Of a DNA stretch of 64,000 nt, positions 31,019 through 38,470 are shown piece by piece. The notes under the pieces are model-generated. The model ran no database searches. It was given only the letters and a program-made list of their open reading frames with translations, and was not told where the DNA came from. Position 1 is the first letter of the stretch. Each line of letters starts with the position of its first letter. The stretch covers positions 62,001 through 126,000 of the forward strand of contig NJIE01000022.1 of the NCBI GenBank assembly GCA_002213445.1. The letters are read 5' to 3'. The position numbers were made by a program, and so were the translations under genes. The DNA comes from Xenophilus sp. AP218F (GTDB lineage Bacteria; Pseudomonadota; Gammaproteobacteria; Burkholderiales; Chromobacteriaceae).

Positions 31019-31891
31019 TCATGCCTGTTGAGCCGGAGCCGCCGCGCGGATGATGCGCGCGTCCAGCTCGCGCCAGATCGGCTGGCAAATGGGGGGCAGC
31101 TCCTCGGTGAAGCCGACGTCGCGGCCGCCTTCGCCCGGCGCGTGGAAATCGCTGCCGGCGCTGGCGTAAAGCTGGTGGCGATCGGCATGCAGCGCGAACT
31201 TGTGCATATCGTCCAGGCTGTGGCTGCCGCTGGCGATTTCGATGCCTTGGCCGCCGGCGGCCTTGAAGTCCAGGATCAGGCGCTCGATCAGGGTGCGGCC
31301 CATATCGTAACGGCCCGGGTGCGCGATCACCGCCATGCCGCCGGAGGCCGTGATCCAGCCTACCGCGTCGGCCAGCTCCGCCCACTGGTGGGCGACGTAG
31401 CCGGGCTTGCCCGGCGTCAGATACTTGCGAAACACGGTGCGCACGTCCTTCACCGCCCCGCAGGCCACCAAGTGGCGCGCGAAGTGGGTGCGGCTGATCA
31501 TGTCCGGGTTGTCGCACAAGGCCATCGCCCCGTCGAACACTCCGGGGATGCCGGCCTGCGCCAGCGCCTCGCCCATCTGCCTGGCGCGCTCCACCCGCCC
31601 GTCGCGAATGCTCTTGAGGCCCGCCGCCAGCGCCGGGTGCGCGGGGTCCACGCCCAGGCCTACGATGTGCACCGTGTGCTTGCCCCAGGTCACCGACACT
31701 TCGACGCCGTTGAGAAAGGCCGCGCCGCGCTCCGTCGCCGCGGCGGCGGCTTCGGCGAGGCCGTCGGTGCTGTCGTGGTCGGTCAGCGCCAGCAGGGTGG
31801 CGCCGCGCTCCGCCGCGCGGGCGATCACCTCGGTCGGCGTCAAGGCGCCGTCCGAAGTGCGGGAATGAAAATGCAGGTCTACGCTCGCCAT
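31019..31891 (-). CDS. PHP-domain 3',5'-nucleoside bisphosphate phosphatase / RNase AM-like
   Basis: 290 residues from ATG 31891. Metal ligands of the PHP fold are all visible: DLHFHSRTSDG, LTDHDSTDG, FLNGVEVSV, HTVHIVGLG, IAHPGRYDM and SAGSDFHAPG. The C. violaceum member Cv1693 was shown to hydrolyse 3',5'-bisphosphonucleotides such as pAp (established knowledge, from memory), and E. coli YciV/RNase AM also trims 5' ends of RNA. The same activity is inferred here from family resemblance. It overlaps no neighbour and is 2 bases from the upstream cysteine-rich gene. Confidence 0.92.
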   Translation of the reverse strand: MASVDLHFHSRTSDGALTPTEVIARAAERGATLLALTDHDSTDGLAEAAAAATERGAAFLNGVEVSVTWGKHTVHIVGLGVDPAHPALAAGLKSIRDGRVERARQMGEALAQAGIPGVFDGAMALCDNPDMISRTHFARHLVACGAVKDVRTVFRKYLTPGKPGYVAHQWAELADAVGWITASGGMAVIAHPGRYDMGRTLIERLILDFKAAGGQGIEIASGSHSLDDMHKFALHADRHQLYASAGSDFHAPGEGGRDVGFTEELPPICQPIWRELDARIIRAAAPAQQA

Positions 31892-31893
31892 GT

Positions 31894-32085
31894 TCAGTCT
31901 TGCCTTCCAGTCGCCGCGCGCGCGGCTTGGCGCTGTTGCCAGGCGGCGAGCCGCGCGCGGTAATCGCGCAGCTCGGCCTGGTAGATATCCAGGATGCAGG
32001 GTTCGCAGCCGCTGCCGCAGCACATGTCGTCCGTCACTTCGAACGGCGGCTCCGGCATCGGATCGAAAACATCCTCCCCAGTCAT
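31894..32085 (-). CDS. Oxidoreductase-like domain small cysteine-rich protein
   Basis: 63 residues. MTGEDVFDPMPEPP is followed by the cysteine cluster CCGSGCEPCILDIYQAEL, the pattern of the oxidoreductase-like domain (PF09791 type), probably a metal site. A helical Arg/Gln-rich tail follows. ATG 32085 shares a base with the stop of the S4 gene, so the pair is coupled. No function is established. Confidence 0.85.
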   Translation of the reverse strand: MTGEDVFDPMPEPPFEVTDDMCCGSGCEPCILDIYQAELRDYRARLAAWQQRQAARAATGRQD

Positions 32086-32300
32086 CAGGCTGCCGTCACG
32101 CGGATGACAAAGCCCTCGCCGCTCACGGTCTGGCTGGGACGAATCTTGCAAGTCTTGCGCAGCTCCACCTGGCCATCCACCTTGACGTTGCCTTCGGCGA
32201 TGAAATGCTTGGCGGCGCCGCCGGATTCGCAGACGCTGCAGGTCTTGAGCAGGTCGCACAAGGCGATGTAATCGTTGCGCAGCTGAAAGGTTTCGTTCAT
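32085..32300 (-). CDS. S4-domain RNA-binding protein, YbcJ-like
   Basis: 71 residues forming one S4 module: FQLRNDYIALCDLLKTCSVC, GGAAKHFIAEGNVKVDGQVELRKTCKI, GEGFVIRV. The AKHFIAEGNVKVDG block matches the conserved alpha-L RNA-binding motif. First gene of the operon running to the site-2 protease; the DnaA-box-like array begins just upstream of it. RNA target unknown. Confidence 0.9.
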   Translation of the reverse strand: MNETFQLRNDYIALCDLLKTCSVCESGGAAKHFIAEGNVKVDGQVELRKTCKIRPSQTVSGEGFVIRVTAA

Positions 32301-32320
32301 TTTTTCACACTCGATCTGGA

Positions 32321-32514
32321 CAGGCCTGTGAGCCGGTTGTGGACAAGGCTCGCAAGTCTTTCATCTTTCAATATTTTTCAGGATTGCCCATTTTTTAGGC
32401 AATGCAAAGCCGCTATCCCCATCCGCCCGGAACAAGCTTGTGGAGGCGCTGTGGATAGCCGCGCCAAGGCCATGAAACGGCAGCGCTTTTTCAGACTGCC
32501 TGTTTTTTGGGCAG
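32321..32514. repeat. Paired TGTGG-box repeat array, units 1-2
   Basis: Unit 1 has cores at 32327 (TGTGA) and 32338; unit 2 at 32439 and 32450. Each pair is 11 bp apart and the second core lies in TGTGGACAA or TGTGGATAG, which read as TTGTCCACA and CTATCCACA on the minus strand. The units are 112 bp apart. Two hairpins with hexa-T loops accompany them: ATTGCC/GGCAAT (32383-32403) and CTGCC/GGCAG (32496-32514), the latter inside the 3' end of the kinase gene. TGCAAAGCC at 32403-32411 is shared with units 4-6. Confidence 0.85.
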
Positions 32515-33060
32515 CAAGGCGCGTATCGCCGCCAGCGCCCGCTCCATGCGCAACGCGTGCGCGCCGCCCAGCTCCAGCGGCGCGATGCCGGCCGCGGCCA
32601 GCGCCTCGCGATGCAGGCCCAGCAGCCAATCGCGCTGGGTGGGGTGGCTGCGCAGCGGGTCCGGTTCCCAGGGAATGTCCGGCAAGGCGAGCAAAGTCAG
32701 CGCGTAGTCCGTCGGCCGATACAGCGCCAGCAGCCCGGGCGAGGCCGCGCCGTGGGCCACCTCCGCCCAGATCTTGCAGGTCAGGGCCGTGGTGTCGCAC
32801 AGCAGCACTTCGCCGACGCCGGCGCGCTCCGCCGCCAACTGGCCGCGGGCGATCGCCTCGATGTCGGCCGGAGTGGAGCGGTATGGCCGATCGGCGTAAT
32901 ACTCGCGCGCATACTCGGCCACCCAGGCGGCGGCCACGCCCTCCGCGTTCAAGGCCTGCGCCAACGCGCAGGCCAGCGTGCTCTTGCCGCTGGACTCCGG
33001 GCCGACGATGGCGATCTTGAGCGCGGCGCGCGGCGGGGCTTGAGTATCTGGATGTTTCAT
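32491..33060 (-). CDS. NadR-like AAA/P-loop kinase (nicotinamide-riboside-kinase-like)
   Basis: 189-residue P-loop protein. Walker A is IVGPESSGKSTLACALA; the segments AEYAREYYADR and LLCDTTALTCKIWAEV match the ribosylnicotinamide kinase domain of NadR. The nucleotidyltransferase and repressor domains of full NadR are absent, so any role in NAD salvage would need a separate adenylyltransferase. ATG 33060 is preferred; an upstream GTG/ATG at 33102 is possible and neither has a strong ribosome site. It is embedded in the repeat array, and its last residues (LLPKKQAV) are encoded by a repeat hairpin. Confidence 0.82.
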   Translation of the reverse strand: MKHPDTQAPPRAALKIAIVGPESSGKSTLACALAQALNAEGVAAAWVAEYAREYYADRPYRSTPADIEAIARGQLAAERAGVGEVLLCDTTALTCKIWAEVAHGAASPGLLALYRPTDYALTLLALPDIPWEPDPLRSHPTQRDWLLGLHREALAAAGIAPLELGGAHALRMERALAAIRALLPKKQAV

Positions 33061-33140
33061 CTGGCAAAGGCTGCGCCGCGCCGTCGGCGGCAAGCCTGTC
33101 ATTATACCGCGTCGCGCACCGCTTACCGCGATTTCTCACA

Positions 33141-33613
33141 GCCTGCGGGGACTAGCTTGTGGGGCGGCTGTGGACAGCCGCCCCAGCCTGTTGATTTACA
33201 TGGGCTTTCCGTCGTCCGCTCATTTTTTGAGCGACGCGGCGGGTTTTCCACGCCGCGAGTGCAAAGCCGTGTGGGCGAGTTGTGGACAAGCGCGCCAAAC
33301 CCTTGACGCGCCAAGCCATTTATCGATCGCCTGTTTTTTAAGCAGAATCCGCCGCGCTTTGCCCACACCCGCAGTGCAAAGCCCTGGGGACGAGTTGTGG
33401 ACAAGCGCCGCAAACCGCTGACCGCTCAGGACAAAACCCGGCCTGCCTGTTTTTTGCGCAACCGCGCCTTGCCGCCCGCGCCGATCGCCCGCGCCGCCCG
33501 CGCCCGGCTTACCCACACCACAGGTGCAAAGCCATGTGGAGCGACTGTGGACAAGCGCCGCAAGGCCTTGATCGGCCTGCATGAAAAAGGGCCGCCTAAA
33601 AAACAGGCAGCCC
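33141..33613. repeat. Paired TGTGG-box repeat array, units 3-6
   Basis: Core pairs start at 33158/33169, 33270/33281, 33385/33396 and 33535/33546, each 11 bp apart. The second core is always TGTGGACAA or TGTGGACAG. In units 4-6 TGCAAAGCC begins exactly 10 bp before the first core (33260, 33375, 33525). Unit 3 is a strong dyad with 11-base arms GGGGCGGCTGT and ACAGCCGCCCC. T6 (or A6) tracts in short hairpins lie after each unit: 33217-33233, 33331-33345, 33446-33460 and 33589-33613. The region has no convincing gene. Confidence 0.85.
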
Positions 33614-33634
33614 CGCGGAGCGCAAAGCAGGCGG

Positions 33635-34633
33635 CTACAGACTGATCTCGCCCGCCAGCGACCAACCCAGCGCAGCGCGCAAGACTTCGCCGCGCGCGCC
33701 GGACGACAGCAGAACGTGCAGCTTGGCCAGCGCCGCCTCAGGCGTCATGTCGCCGCCCGGCAAAGCGCCAGCCTTGGCCAGCGGCTGGCTGGCCGCGTAC
33801 GCGCCCACCGCCACCGCGCCGCTCGCCGCCTGGGTCAGGTTGAGCACCGCCTTGTCCGCGGCCCGCATCGCGCGCACGCCGTCCAGCAAGGCAACCTCCT
33901 CCGGCGCGTTGCCGCTGCCGTAGCTGAGCAGGATGGCGGCGTCCAGCTCGCCCGCCGCCAGCGCCCGCCCGGCGAAGGCCGCGCCGTAACCCGGCGTCAG
34001 CATCAGGCAGGCGATGCGCAGCGCTTCGTCCAGCCGCTGCGGCTGGAACTCGCCCGACTCGGCGCGCCGCCACAAGTCGCGCCGCCAGTGCGGATGAATG
34101 GCGAAGCGGGCCAGCGCTTCGGCATTGGGGCTGGCGAAGCCGGCAAAGCGCTCGGCGTCCACCTTGCGCGCGCGGCAGCCGCGCAGCAGCAGCCGGTCGA
34201 AAGCGATGACGACTTCCCGCAAATCCGGCTGGCAGGCCGCCTCGATGGCGTCGGCCAGGTTGCTCCAGCCGTCGGAGCGGGGATGAATCAGGGGCAGCTG
34301 CGCGCCGGTCAATACCACCGGCTTGCCCAGGCCGCGCAGCGCGAAAGCCAGCACGCTGGCGGTATAGGCCAGGGTGTCGGTGCCGTGGATCACCACGAAG
34401 CCGTCGTAGCGGCCGTAGGCGTCGGCGACGGCGTCGATGATCCGGTTCCAGTCCGCCGGCTCGATGGCGGAAGAGTCGATCAGGCGCGGGAATTCCGCCA
34501 CGTCGAAAGCCAGGCCGGGGCGGCGGAAGCGCTCCAAGAGGCGCGGCAGCAGGCCGGGCGCGGGCGCCAGTCCCTCCGGCGTGTCTTCCATGCCGATGGT
34601 GCCACCGGTGTACAACATCAAAATGCGGCTCAT
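33635..34633 (-). CDS. ansA: L-asparaginase, type I-like
   Basis: Deamidates asparagine to aspartate; no signal peptide, so cytoplasmic. 332 residues from ATG 34633 with AGGAAA site. Active-site motif 1 is ILMLYTGGTIGM and motif 2 is FVVIHGTDTLAYTASVLAF; the LTGAQLPL strand and SYGSGNAP segment complete the fold. Neighbouring GntR gene is on the same strand but there is a 54-base gap, and the repeat array lies directly downstream. Confidence 0.93.
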   Translation of the reverse strand: MSRILMLYTGGTIGMEDTPEGLAPAPGLLPRLLERFRRPGLAFDVAEFPRLIDSSAIEPADWNRIIDAVADAYGRYDGFVVIHGTDTLAYTASVLAFALRGLGKPVVLTGAQLPLIHPRSDGWSNLADAIEAACQPDLREVVIAFDRLLLRGCRARKVDAERFAGFASPNAEALARFAIHPHWRRDLWRRAESGEFQPQRLDEALRIACLMLTPGYGAAFAGRALAAGELDAAILLSYGSGNAPEEVALLDGVRAMRAADKAVLNLTQAASGAVAVGAYAASQPLAKAGALPGGDMTPEAALAKLHVLLSSGARGEVLRAALGWSLAGEISL

Positions 34634-34687
34634 GCGGTTTCCTGTCTTGCTTGGCAAGCCGTCATGGTAGCCGATTCCCGTCCGGCG

Positions 34688-35425
34688 CTAAACCGCCGGG
34701 GGCGGCTCGCCGCTGTGCAGGCTCAGGTGCACGGCGTCGTGCCGCCAATACTCGTAATCGCAATCCAGCAACTGGCCGCGCCGGTCGCGATTGACGCGCT
34801 TGATCAGCAGGATGGGGCTGCCCTCGGCCAGCATCAGGGCTTGCGCCACCGCGCCGCGCGCCGCGCCGGGGCAGATGTCGAAGGCGACGTGGCCATAGTC
34901 CAGCCCGTAATGCTGGCGATAGAGACGGGTCAGCGATTGGCTCAGATCCAGTTGCAGGATGCCCGGGAAGCGCTCCGGGCGCAGATAATGCTCGGCGTAC
35001 AGCACCACCCGTCCGTCCAGGCTGCGCAGGCGGCGGATCTGCAGCACCTGCGACAAGGGCGCCATCGCCAGATCGCGGCACTGCTCCGGGCTGGCCAGCG
35101 TGAGGCCCGCCGCCAGCACCCGCGTCGCCGCCAGGCGCTGCTGGGCGTCGGCCATGCCCTGGAAGTGGCTGTCGCGCTCCAACCGGTAACGCAACCGCGG
35201 CGGAGCCACGAACCAGCCGCGCCGGTCCTCCCGATACAAGCACCCCTCCGCTTCCAGCGACTGCAAGGCTTCCTTCAGCGTAATGCGCGTGGTGTCGAAC
35301 AGCGCCGCCAGCTCGCGCTCCGAAGGCAGCTTCGCGCCGACGGCCAGCAAGCCGCTGTCGATCTGCCGCTTCAATTCCAGGCGTATCCGTGCGGCCTGCC
35401 CCAGGCCGCGCATTGGAGAATTCAT
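34688..35425 (-). CDS. GntR/HutC-family transcriptional regulator
   Basis: 245 residues. An N-terminal winged helix (IRLELKRQIDSGLLAVGAKL; ELAALFDTTRITLKEALQSLEAEG) is joined to a UTRA ligand-binding domain (LYAEHYLRPERFPG; SPILLIKRVNRDRRGQLLDCDYEYWRHDAVHL). Such proteins usually repress a neighbouring uptake or catabolic operon until bound by its substrate. It is divergent from the ABC importer, and a 10-bp palindrome overlaps its translation start, which suggests autoregulation and control of the importer. Confidence 0.92.
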   Translation of the reverse strand: MNSPMRGLGQAARIRLELKRQIDSGLLAVGAKLPSERELAALFDTTRITLKEALQSLEAEGCLYREDRRGWFVAPPRLRYRLERDSHFQGMADAQQRLAATRVLAAGLTLASPEQCRDLAMAPLSQVLQIRRLRSLDGRVVLYAEHYLRPERFPGILQLDLSQSLTRLYRQHYGLDYGHVAFDICPGAARGAVAQALMLAEGSPILLIKRVNRDRRGQLLDCDYEYWRHDAVHLSLHSGEPPPAV

Positions 35426-35427
35426 CA

Positions 35428-35437
35428 GGACTAGTCC
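35428..35437. promoter_or_regulatory. Candidate GntR operator 1
   Basis: Perfect palindrome GGACTAGTCC two bases upstream of the regulator start codon. A near copy lies before the ABC operon at 35591-35600. Placement at the ribosome site fits autorepression. Confidence 0.45.
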
Positions 35438-35590
35438 AGCAAAGAGAAGCTCTTGTTTACCAACAAATAATGACGAATAAATTACATCGAATCATGAATC
35501 GGCCGGCCGCGCGGCGCGCGCAACAAAAATGCAATGCGGATTAAACCTGAATGTCATTGTCGGCGCATACCATCGCTGCTGGTTTCCCCT

Positions 35591-35600
35591 GACCTAGTCC
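35591..35600. promoter_or_regulatory. Candidate GntR operator 2
   Basis: GACCTAGTCC, differing from operator 1 at two bases, sits just before the AAAGGA ribosome site of the substrate-binding protein gene. The pair brackets the divergent control region. Confidence 0.4.
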
Positions 35601-35614
35601 AAAGGATGGCAACA

Positions 35615-36709
35615 ATGAAAAAAGCGCTGTGCTGCGCCGTGGTAGGCGCCCTGACCCTGCTTGGCAACGCGGCCCTGGCAGACAACCTGGCCAATCTGGT
35701 GCAAGCGGCCAAGAAGGAAGGCGAACTGAACACCATCGCCCTGCCCCACGATTGGTGCGGCTACGGCAACGTGATCGCCGGCTTCAAGGCCAAATACGGC
35801 ATCAAGGTGAACGAGCTCAATCCGGACGCCGGCTCCGCCGACGAACTGGAAGCGATCAAGGCCAACAAGGGCAACAAGGGCCCGCAAGCGCCGGACGTCA
35901 TCGACGTCGGCCTGTCCTTCGGCCCGCAAGCCAAGGCCCAGGGCCTGCTGCAGCCCTACAAGGTATCCACCTGGAAGTCCATCCCCGAACACGCCAAGGA
36001 CAAGGACGGCTACTGGTACGGCGACTACTACGGCGTGCTGACCTTCCAGGTGAACCGCGACCTGATCAGCAAGCCGCCGCAAGACTGGGCCGACCTGCTC
36101 AAGCCGGAATACAAGAACGCCGTGGCGCTGGCAGGCGACCCGCGCGCCGCCAACCAGGCCATCCAGGGCGTGTTCGCCGCCGGCCTGTCCCAAAGCAAGG
36201 GCGACGTCGCCAAGGCCGCCGACGCCGGCCTGAAATTCTTCTCGCAACTGAACAAGAACGGCAATTTCGTGCCGGTGATCGGCAAGGCCGCCTCGCTGGC
36301 CCAGGGCACCACCCCCATCATCGTGCGCTGGGACTACAACGCGCTGGCCGACCGCGACACGCTGAAAGGCAACCCCAAGATCGACGTGATCGTGCCCAAG
36401 AGCGGCGTGGTGGCCGGCGTATACGCCCAGGGCATCAGCGCCTACGCGCCGCACCCCAACGCCGCCAAGCTGTGGATGGAGTACCTGTACTCCGACGAAG
36501 GCCAGGTGGCCTGGCTCAAGGGGTACTGCCACCCGATCCGCTTCAACGACCTGACCGCGCGCAACAAGATTCCGGCCGAACTGATCAACAAGCTGCCGGA
36601 TGCGGCCGCCTACAAGAAGGCCGCCTTCCCGACGCTGGAGCAGCAGGAAGCCTACAAGGCCGTCATCACCAAGCAGTGGGACGGCGTAGTCGGCAGCAAC
36701 GTCAAGTAA
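35615..36709 (+). CDS. ABC transporter periplasmic substrate-binding protein
   Basis: 364 residues from ATG 35615 (AAAGGA 8 bases upstream; ATG 35606 is too close to it). Signal peptide MKKALCCAVVGALTLLGNAALA. Class-II solute-binding fold of the iron/polyamine/phosphonate group: NLVQAAKKEGELNTIALPH, GYWYGDYYGVLTFQVNRDLI, HPNAAKLWMEYLYSDEGQVAW. The ligand is not readable; with a UTRA-type GntR beside it, 2-aminoethylphosphonate is one possibility but no phn catabolic genes are present. First gene of a four-gene operon. Confidence 0.92.
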   Translation: MKKALCCAVVGALTLLGNAALADNLANLVQAAKKEGELNTIALPHDWCGYGNVIAGFKAKYGIKVNELNPDAGSADELEAIKANKGNKGPQAPDVIDVGLSFGPQAKAQGLLQPYKVSTWKSIPEHAKDKDGYWYGDYYGVLTFQVNRDLISKPPQDWADLLKPEYKNAVALAGDPRAANQAIQGVFAAGLSQSKGDVAKAADAGLKFFSQLNKNGNFVPVIGKAASLAQGTTPIIVRWDYNALADRDTLKGNPKIDVIVPKSGVVAGVYAQGISAYAPHPNAAKLWMEYLYSDEGQVAWLKGYCHPIRFNDLTARNKIPAELINKLPDAAAYKKAAFPTLEQQEAYKAVITKQWDGVVGSNVK

Positions 36710-36763
36710 TCGCGCTGGGGCCGCGCCGCCGCGCGGCCCCGCGCTTCTTCCGAGAACACCCCG

Positions 36764-37669
36764 ATGCCCGCATCTTCAGAATCCATGCCCGCGCCGTCCG
36801 CCCTGTCCGGCAAACCCGCGCGCCGCGCCGACTGGCTATCCTGGCTGGGCGTGGCCCCGTTTTTCCTGTTCGCCCTGCTGTTCCTGATCCTGCCCGCCTG
36901 CACCCTGGCGCTGGGCGCGTTCCAGGACGCGGACGGCCGCTTCACGCTGGGCAACATCGTCCGGCTGTTCGAACCCAACATCCTCAGCGCCTACCGCATC
37001 AGCCTGCAGATCAGCGCCGCCTCCGCCCTGCTGGGCAGCCTGCTCGGCTTCCTGCTGGCGCTGTCCGCCATCCGCGGCGGCCTGCCGGCCTGGATACGGC
37101 CGACGCTGGCCACCTTCTCCGGCGTGGCGTCCAACTTCGCCGGCATCCCGCTGGCCTTCGCCTTTCTGGCCACGCTGGGCCGCATGGGCCTCGTCACCAT
37201 GCTGCTGCGCAAATACCTGGACCTAGACCTGTACGCCGGCGGCTTCTCCATCCTCAGCTTCGCCGGCCTGACGCTCACCTATCTGTACTTCCAGATTCCG
37301 CTGATGGTGCTGATCATCGCCCCGGCCATCGACGGCCTGAAGGACGAATGGCGCGAAGCGTGCGAGAGCCTTGGCGGCTCCGGCTTCGCCTACTGGCGGC
37401 ACGTGGCTCTGCCGGTGCTGTGGCCCAGCCTGCTGGGCTCGGCCCTGCTGCTGTTCGCCAACGCCTTCGGCGCGGTGGCCACCGCCTACGCGCTGACCGG
37501 CAGCTCGCTCAATATCGTGACCATCCTGCTCTACGCCCAAATCCATGGCGACGTGCTGCACGACCAGAATCTGGGCTACGCGCTGGCGTTGGGCATGGTG
37601 CTGATCACCGGCCTCGCCAACGCCGGCTACATCTGGCTGTCCAGCCGCGCGCAAAGGAGTCAAGCATGA
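36764..37669 (+). CDS. ABC transporter permease (first)
   Basis: 301-residue membrane permease of the binding-protein-dependent importer family with about six TM helices. The ATPase-contact EAA loop is seen as EWREACESLGGSGFAYWRHV followed by LPVL. The N-terminus is extended by about 25 polar residues. Its stop overlaps the next start as ATGA. Confidence 0.92.
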   Translation: MPASSESMPAPSALSGKPARRADWLSWLGVAPFFLFALLFLILPACTLALGAFQDADGRFTLGNIVRLFEPNILSAYRISLQISAASALLGSLLGFLLALSAIRGGLPAWIRPTLATFSGVASNFAGIPLAFAFLATLGRMGLVTMLLRKYLDLDLYAGGFSILSFAGLTLTYLYFQIPLMVLIIAPAIDGLKDEWREACESLGGSGFAYWRHVALPVLWPSLLGSALLLFANAFGAVATAYALTGSSLNIVTILLYAQIHGDVLHDQNLGYALALGMVLITGLANAGYIWLSSRAQRSQA

Positions 37670-38466
37670 AACCGGACGCTTCGCGCCTGGGGGCCTGGAT
37701 CGCCCTGCTGCTGGGCAGCGCCTATTTTCTGCTGCCGCTGATCGCCACTTTCGAATTCAGCCTGAAGATGAAACGCGAAGGCTACAGCCTGGAAGCCTAT
37801 CGCGTGGTGCTGTCCGATACCGCCTTCCAGCAAAGCTTCGCCTACTCGGCGCTGCTGGCGCTGTTCACCATCGTCCTTGGCGTGCTGCTGGTGGTGCCTA
37901 CCGCCTTCTGGGTGCAGCTCAAACTGCCCAGGCTGCGTCCGGTGGTGGAATTCCTCACCCTGCTGCCGCTAGTGATTCCGGCCATCGTGCTGGTCTTCGG
38001 CTACCTGCGGCTGTTCGGCAGCGATTCCTGGCTGCCGCTCACCGGCCACCCCCGCAGCACCGATCTGCTGCTGGTCTGCGGCTACGTGACGCTGGCCCTG
38101 CCCTATCTGTACCGCTCCATCGATACCGGCCTTGCCGCCATCGACGTGCGCTCGCTGACCGAAGCGGCGCAAAGCCTGGGCGGCGGCTGGTTCGACATCC
38201 TCAGACTGGTGATCTTCCCCAACCTGAAAACCGCCATCCTGTCCGGGGCCTTCCTCACCTTCGCCATCGTCATCGGCGAATTCACGCTGGCCAGCCTGTT
38301 GGCGCGCCCGGCTTTCGGCCCCTATCTGCAGCTGATCGGCGCCAATCGCGCCTACGAACCGGCCGCGCTGGCCATCATCGCCTTCCTGGTGACCTGGGCG
38401 GCGATGGGACTGATGCAGGTATTCGGCCGCCACCGCGCGGCGCTGAAAACCGCCGACTCACATTAA
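37666..38466 (+). CDS. ABC transporter permease (second)
   Basis: 266-residue partner permease with six TM helices. EAA loop: LTEAAQSLGGGWFDILRLV then IFPNLK. ATG 37666 overlaps the previous stop by four bases, with an AAGGAGT site. The two permeases should form a heterodimer in the inner membrane. Confidence 0.92.
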   Translation: MKPDASRLGAWIALLLGSAYFLLPLIATFEFSLKMKREGYSLEAYRVVLSDTAFQQSFAYSALLALFTIVLGVLLVVPTAFWVQLKLPRLRPVVEFLTLLPLVIPAIVLVFGYLRLFGSDSWLPLTGHPRSTDLLLVCGYVTLALPYLYRSIDTGLAAIDVRSLTEAAQSLGGGWFDILRLVIFPNLKTAILSGAFLTFAIVIGEFTLASLLARPAFGPYLQLIGANRAYEPAALAIIAFLVTWAAMGLMQVFGRHRAALKTADSH

Positions 38467-38470
38467 GAGC

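Noticed and set aside
32490-32502. AGGCAGTCTGAA (minus strand) resembles a Neisseriaceae DNA uptake sequence dialect
   Set aside because: Only one copy was noticed, within coding sequence and the repeat hairpin; uptake sequences occur in hundreds of copies, so chance is the better explanation.
33123-33582. Minus-strand ORFs of 96 and 120 codons across the repeat array
   Set aside because: Their peptides simply repeat the DNA repeat (ALVHNS, GFAL, RGVEN), overlap each other in different frames and lack ribosome sites.
33141-33613. CRISPR array
   Set aside because: Spacing is irregular (112-150 bp), conserved parts are short and interrupted, there are no unique spacers of uniform length and no cas genes.
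36764-38466. Designating the importer as a 2-aminoethylphosphonate (phn) or iron system
   Set aside because: No phnWX, siderophore or iron genes nearby, and ligand-binding residues cannot be read reliably; left as substrate unknown.
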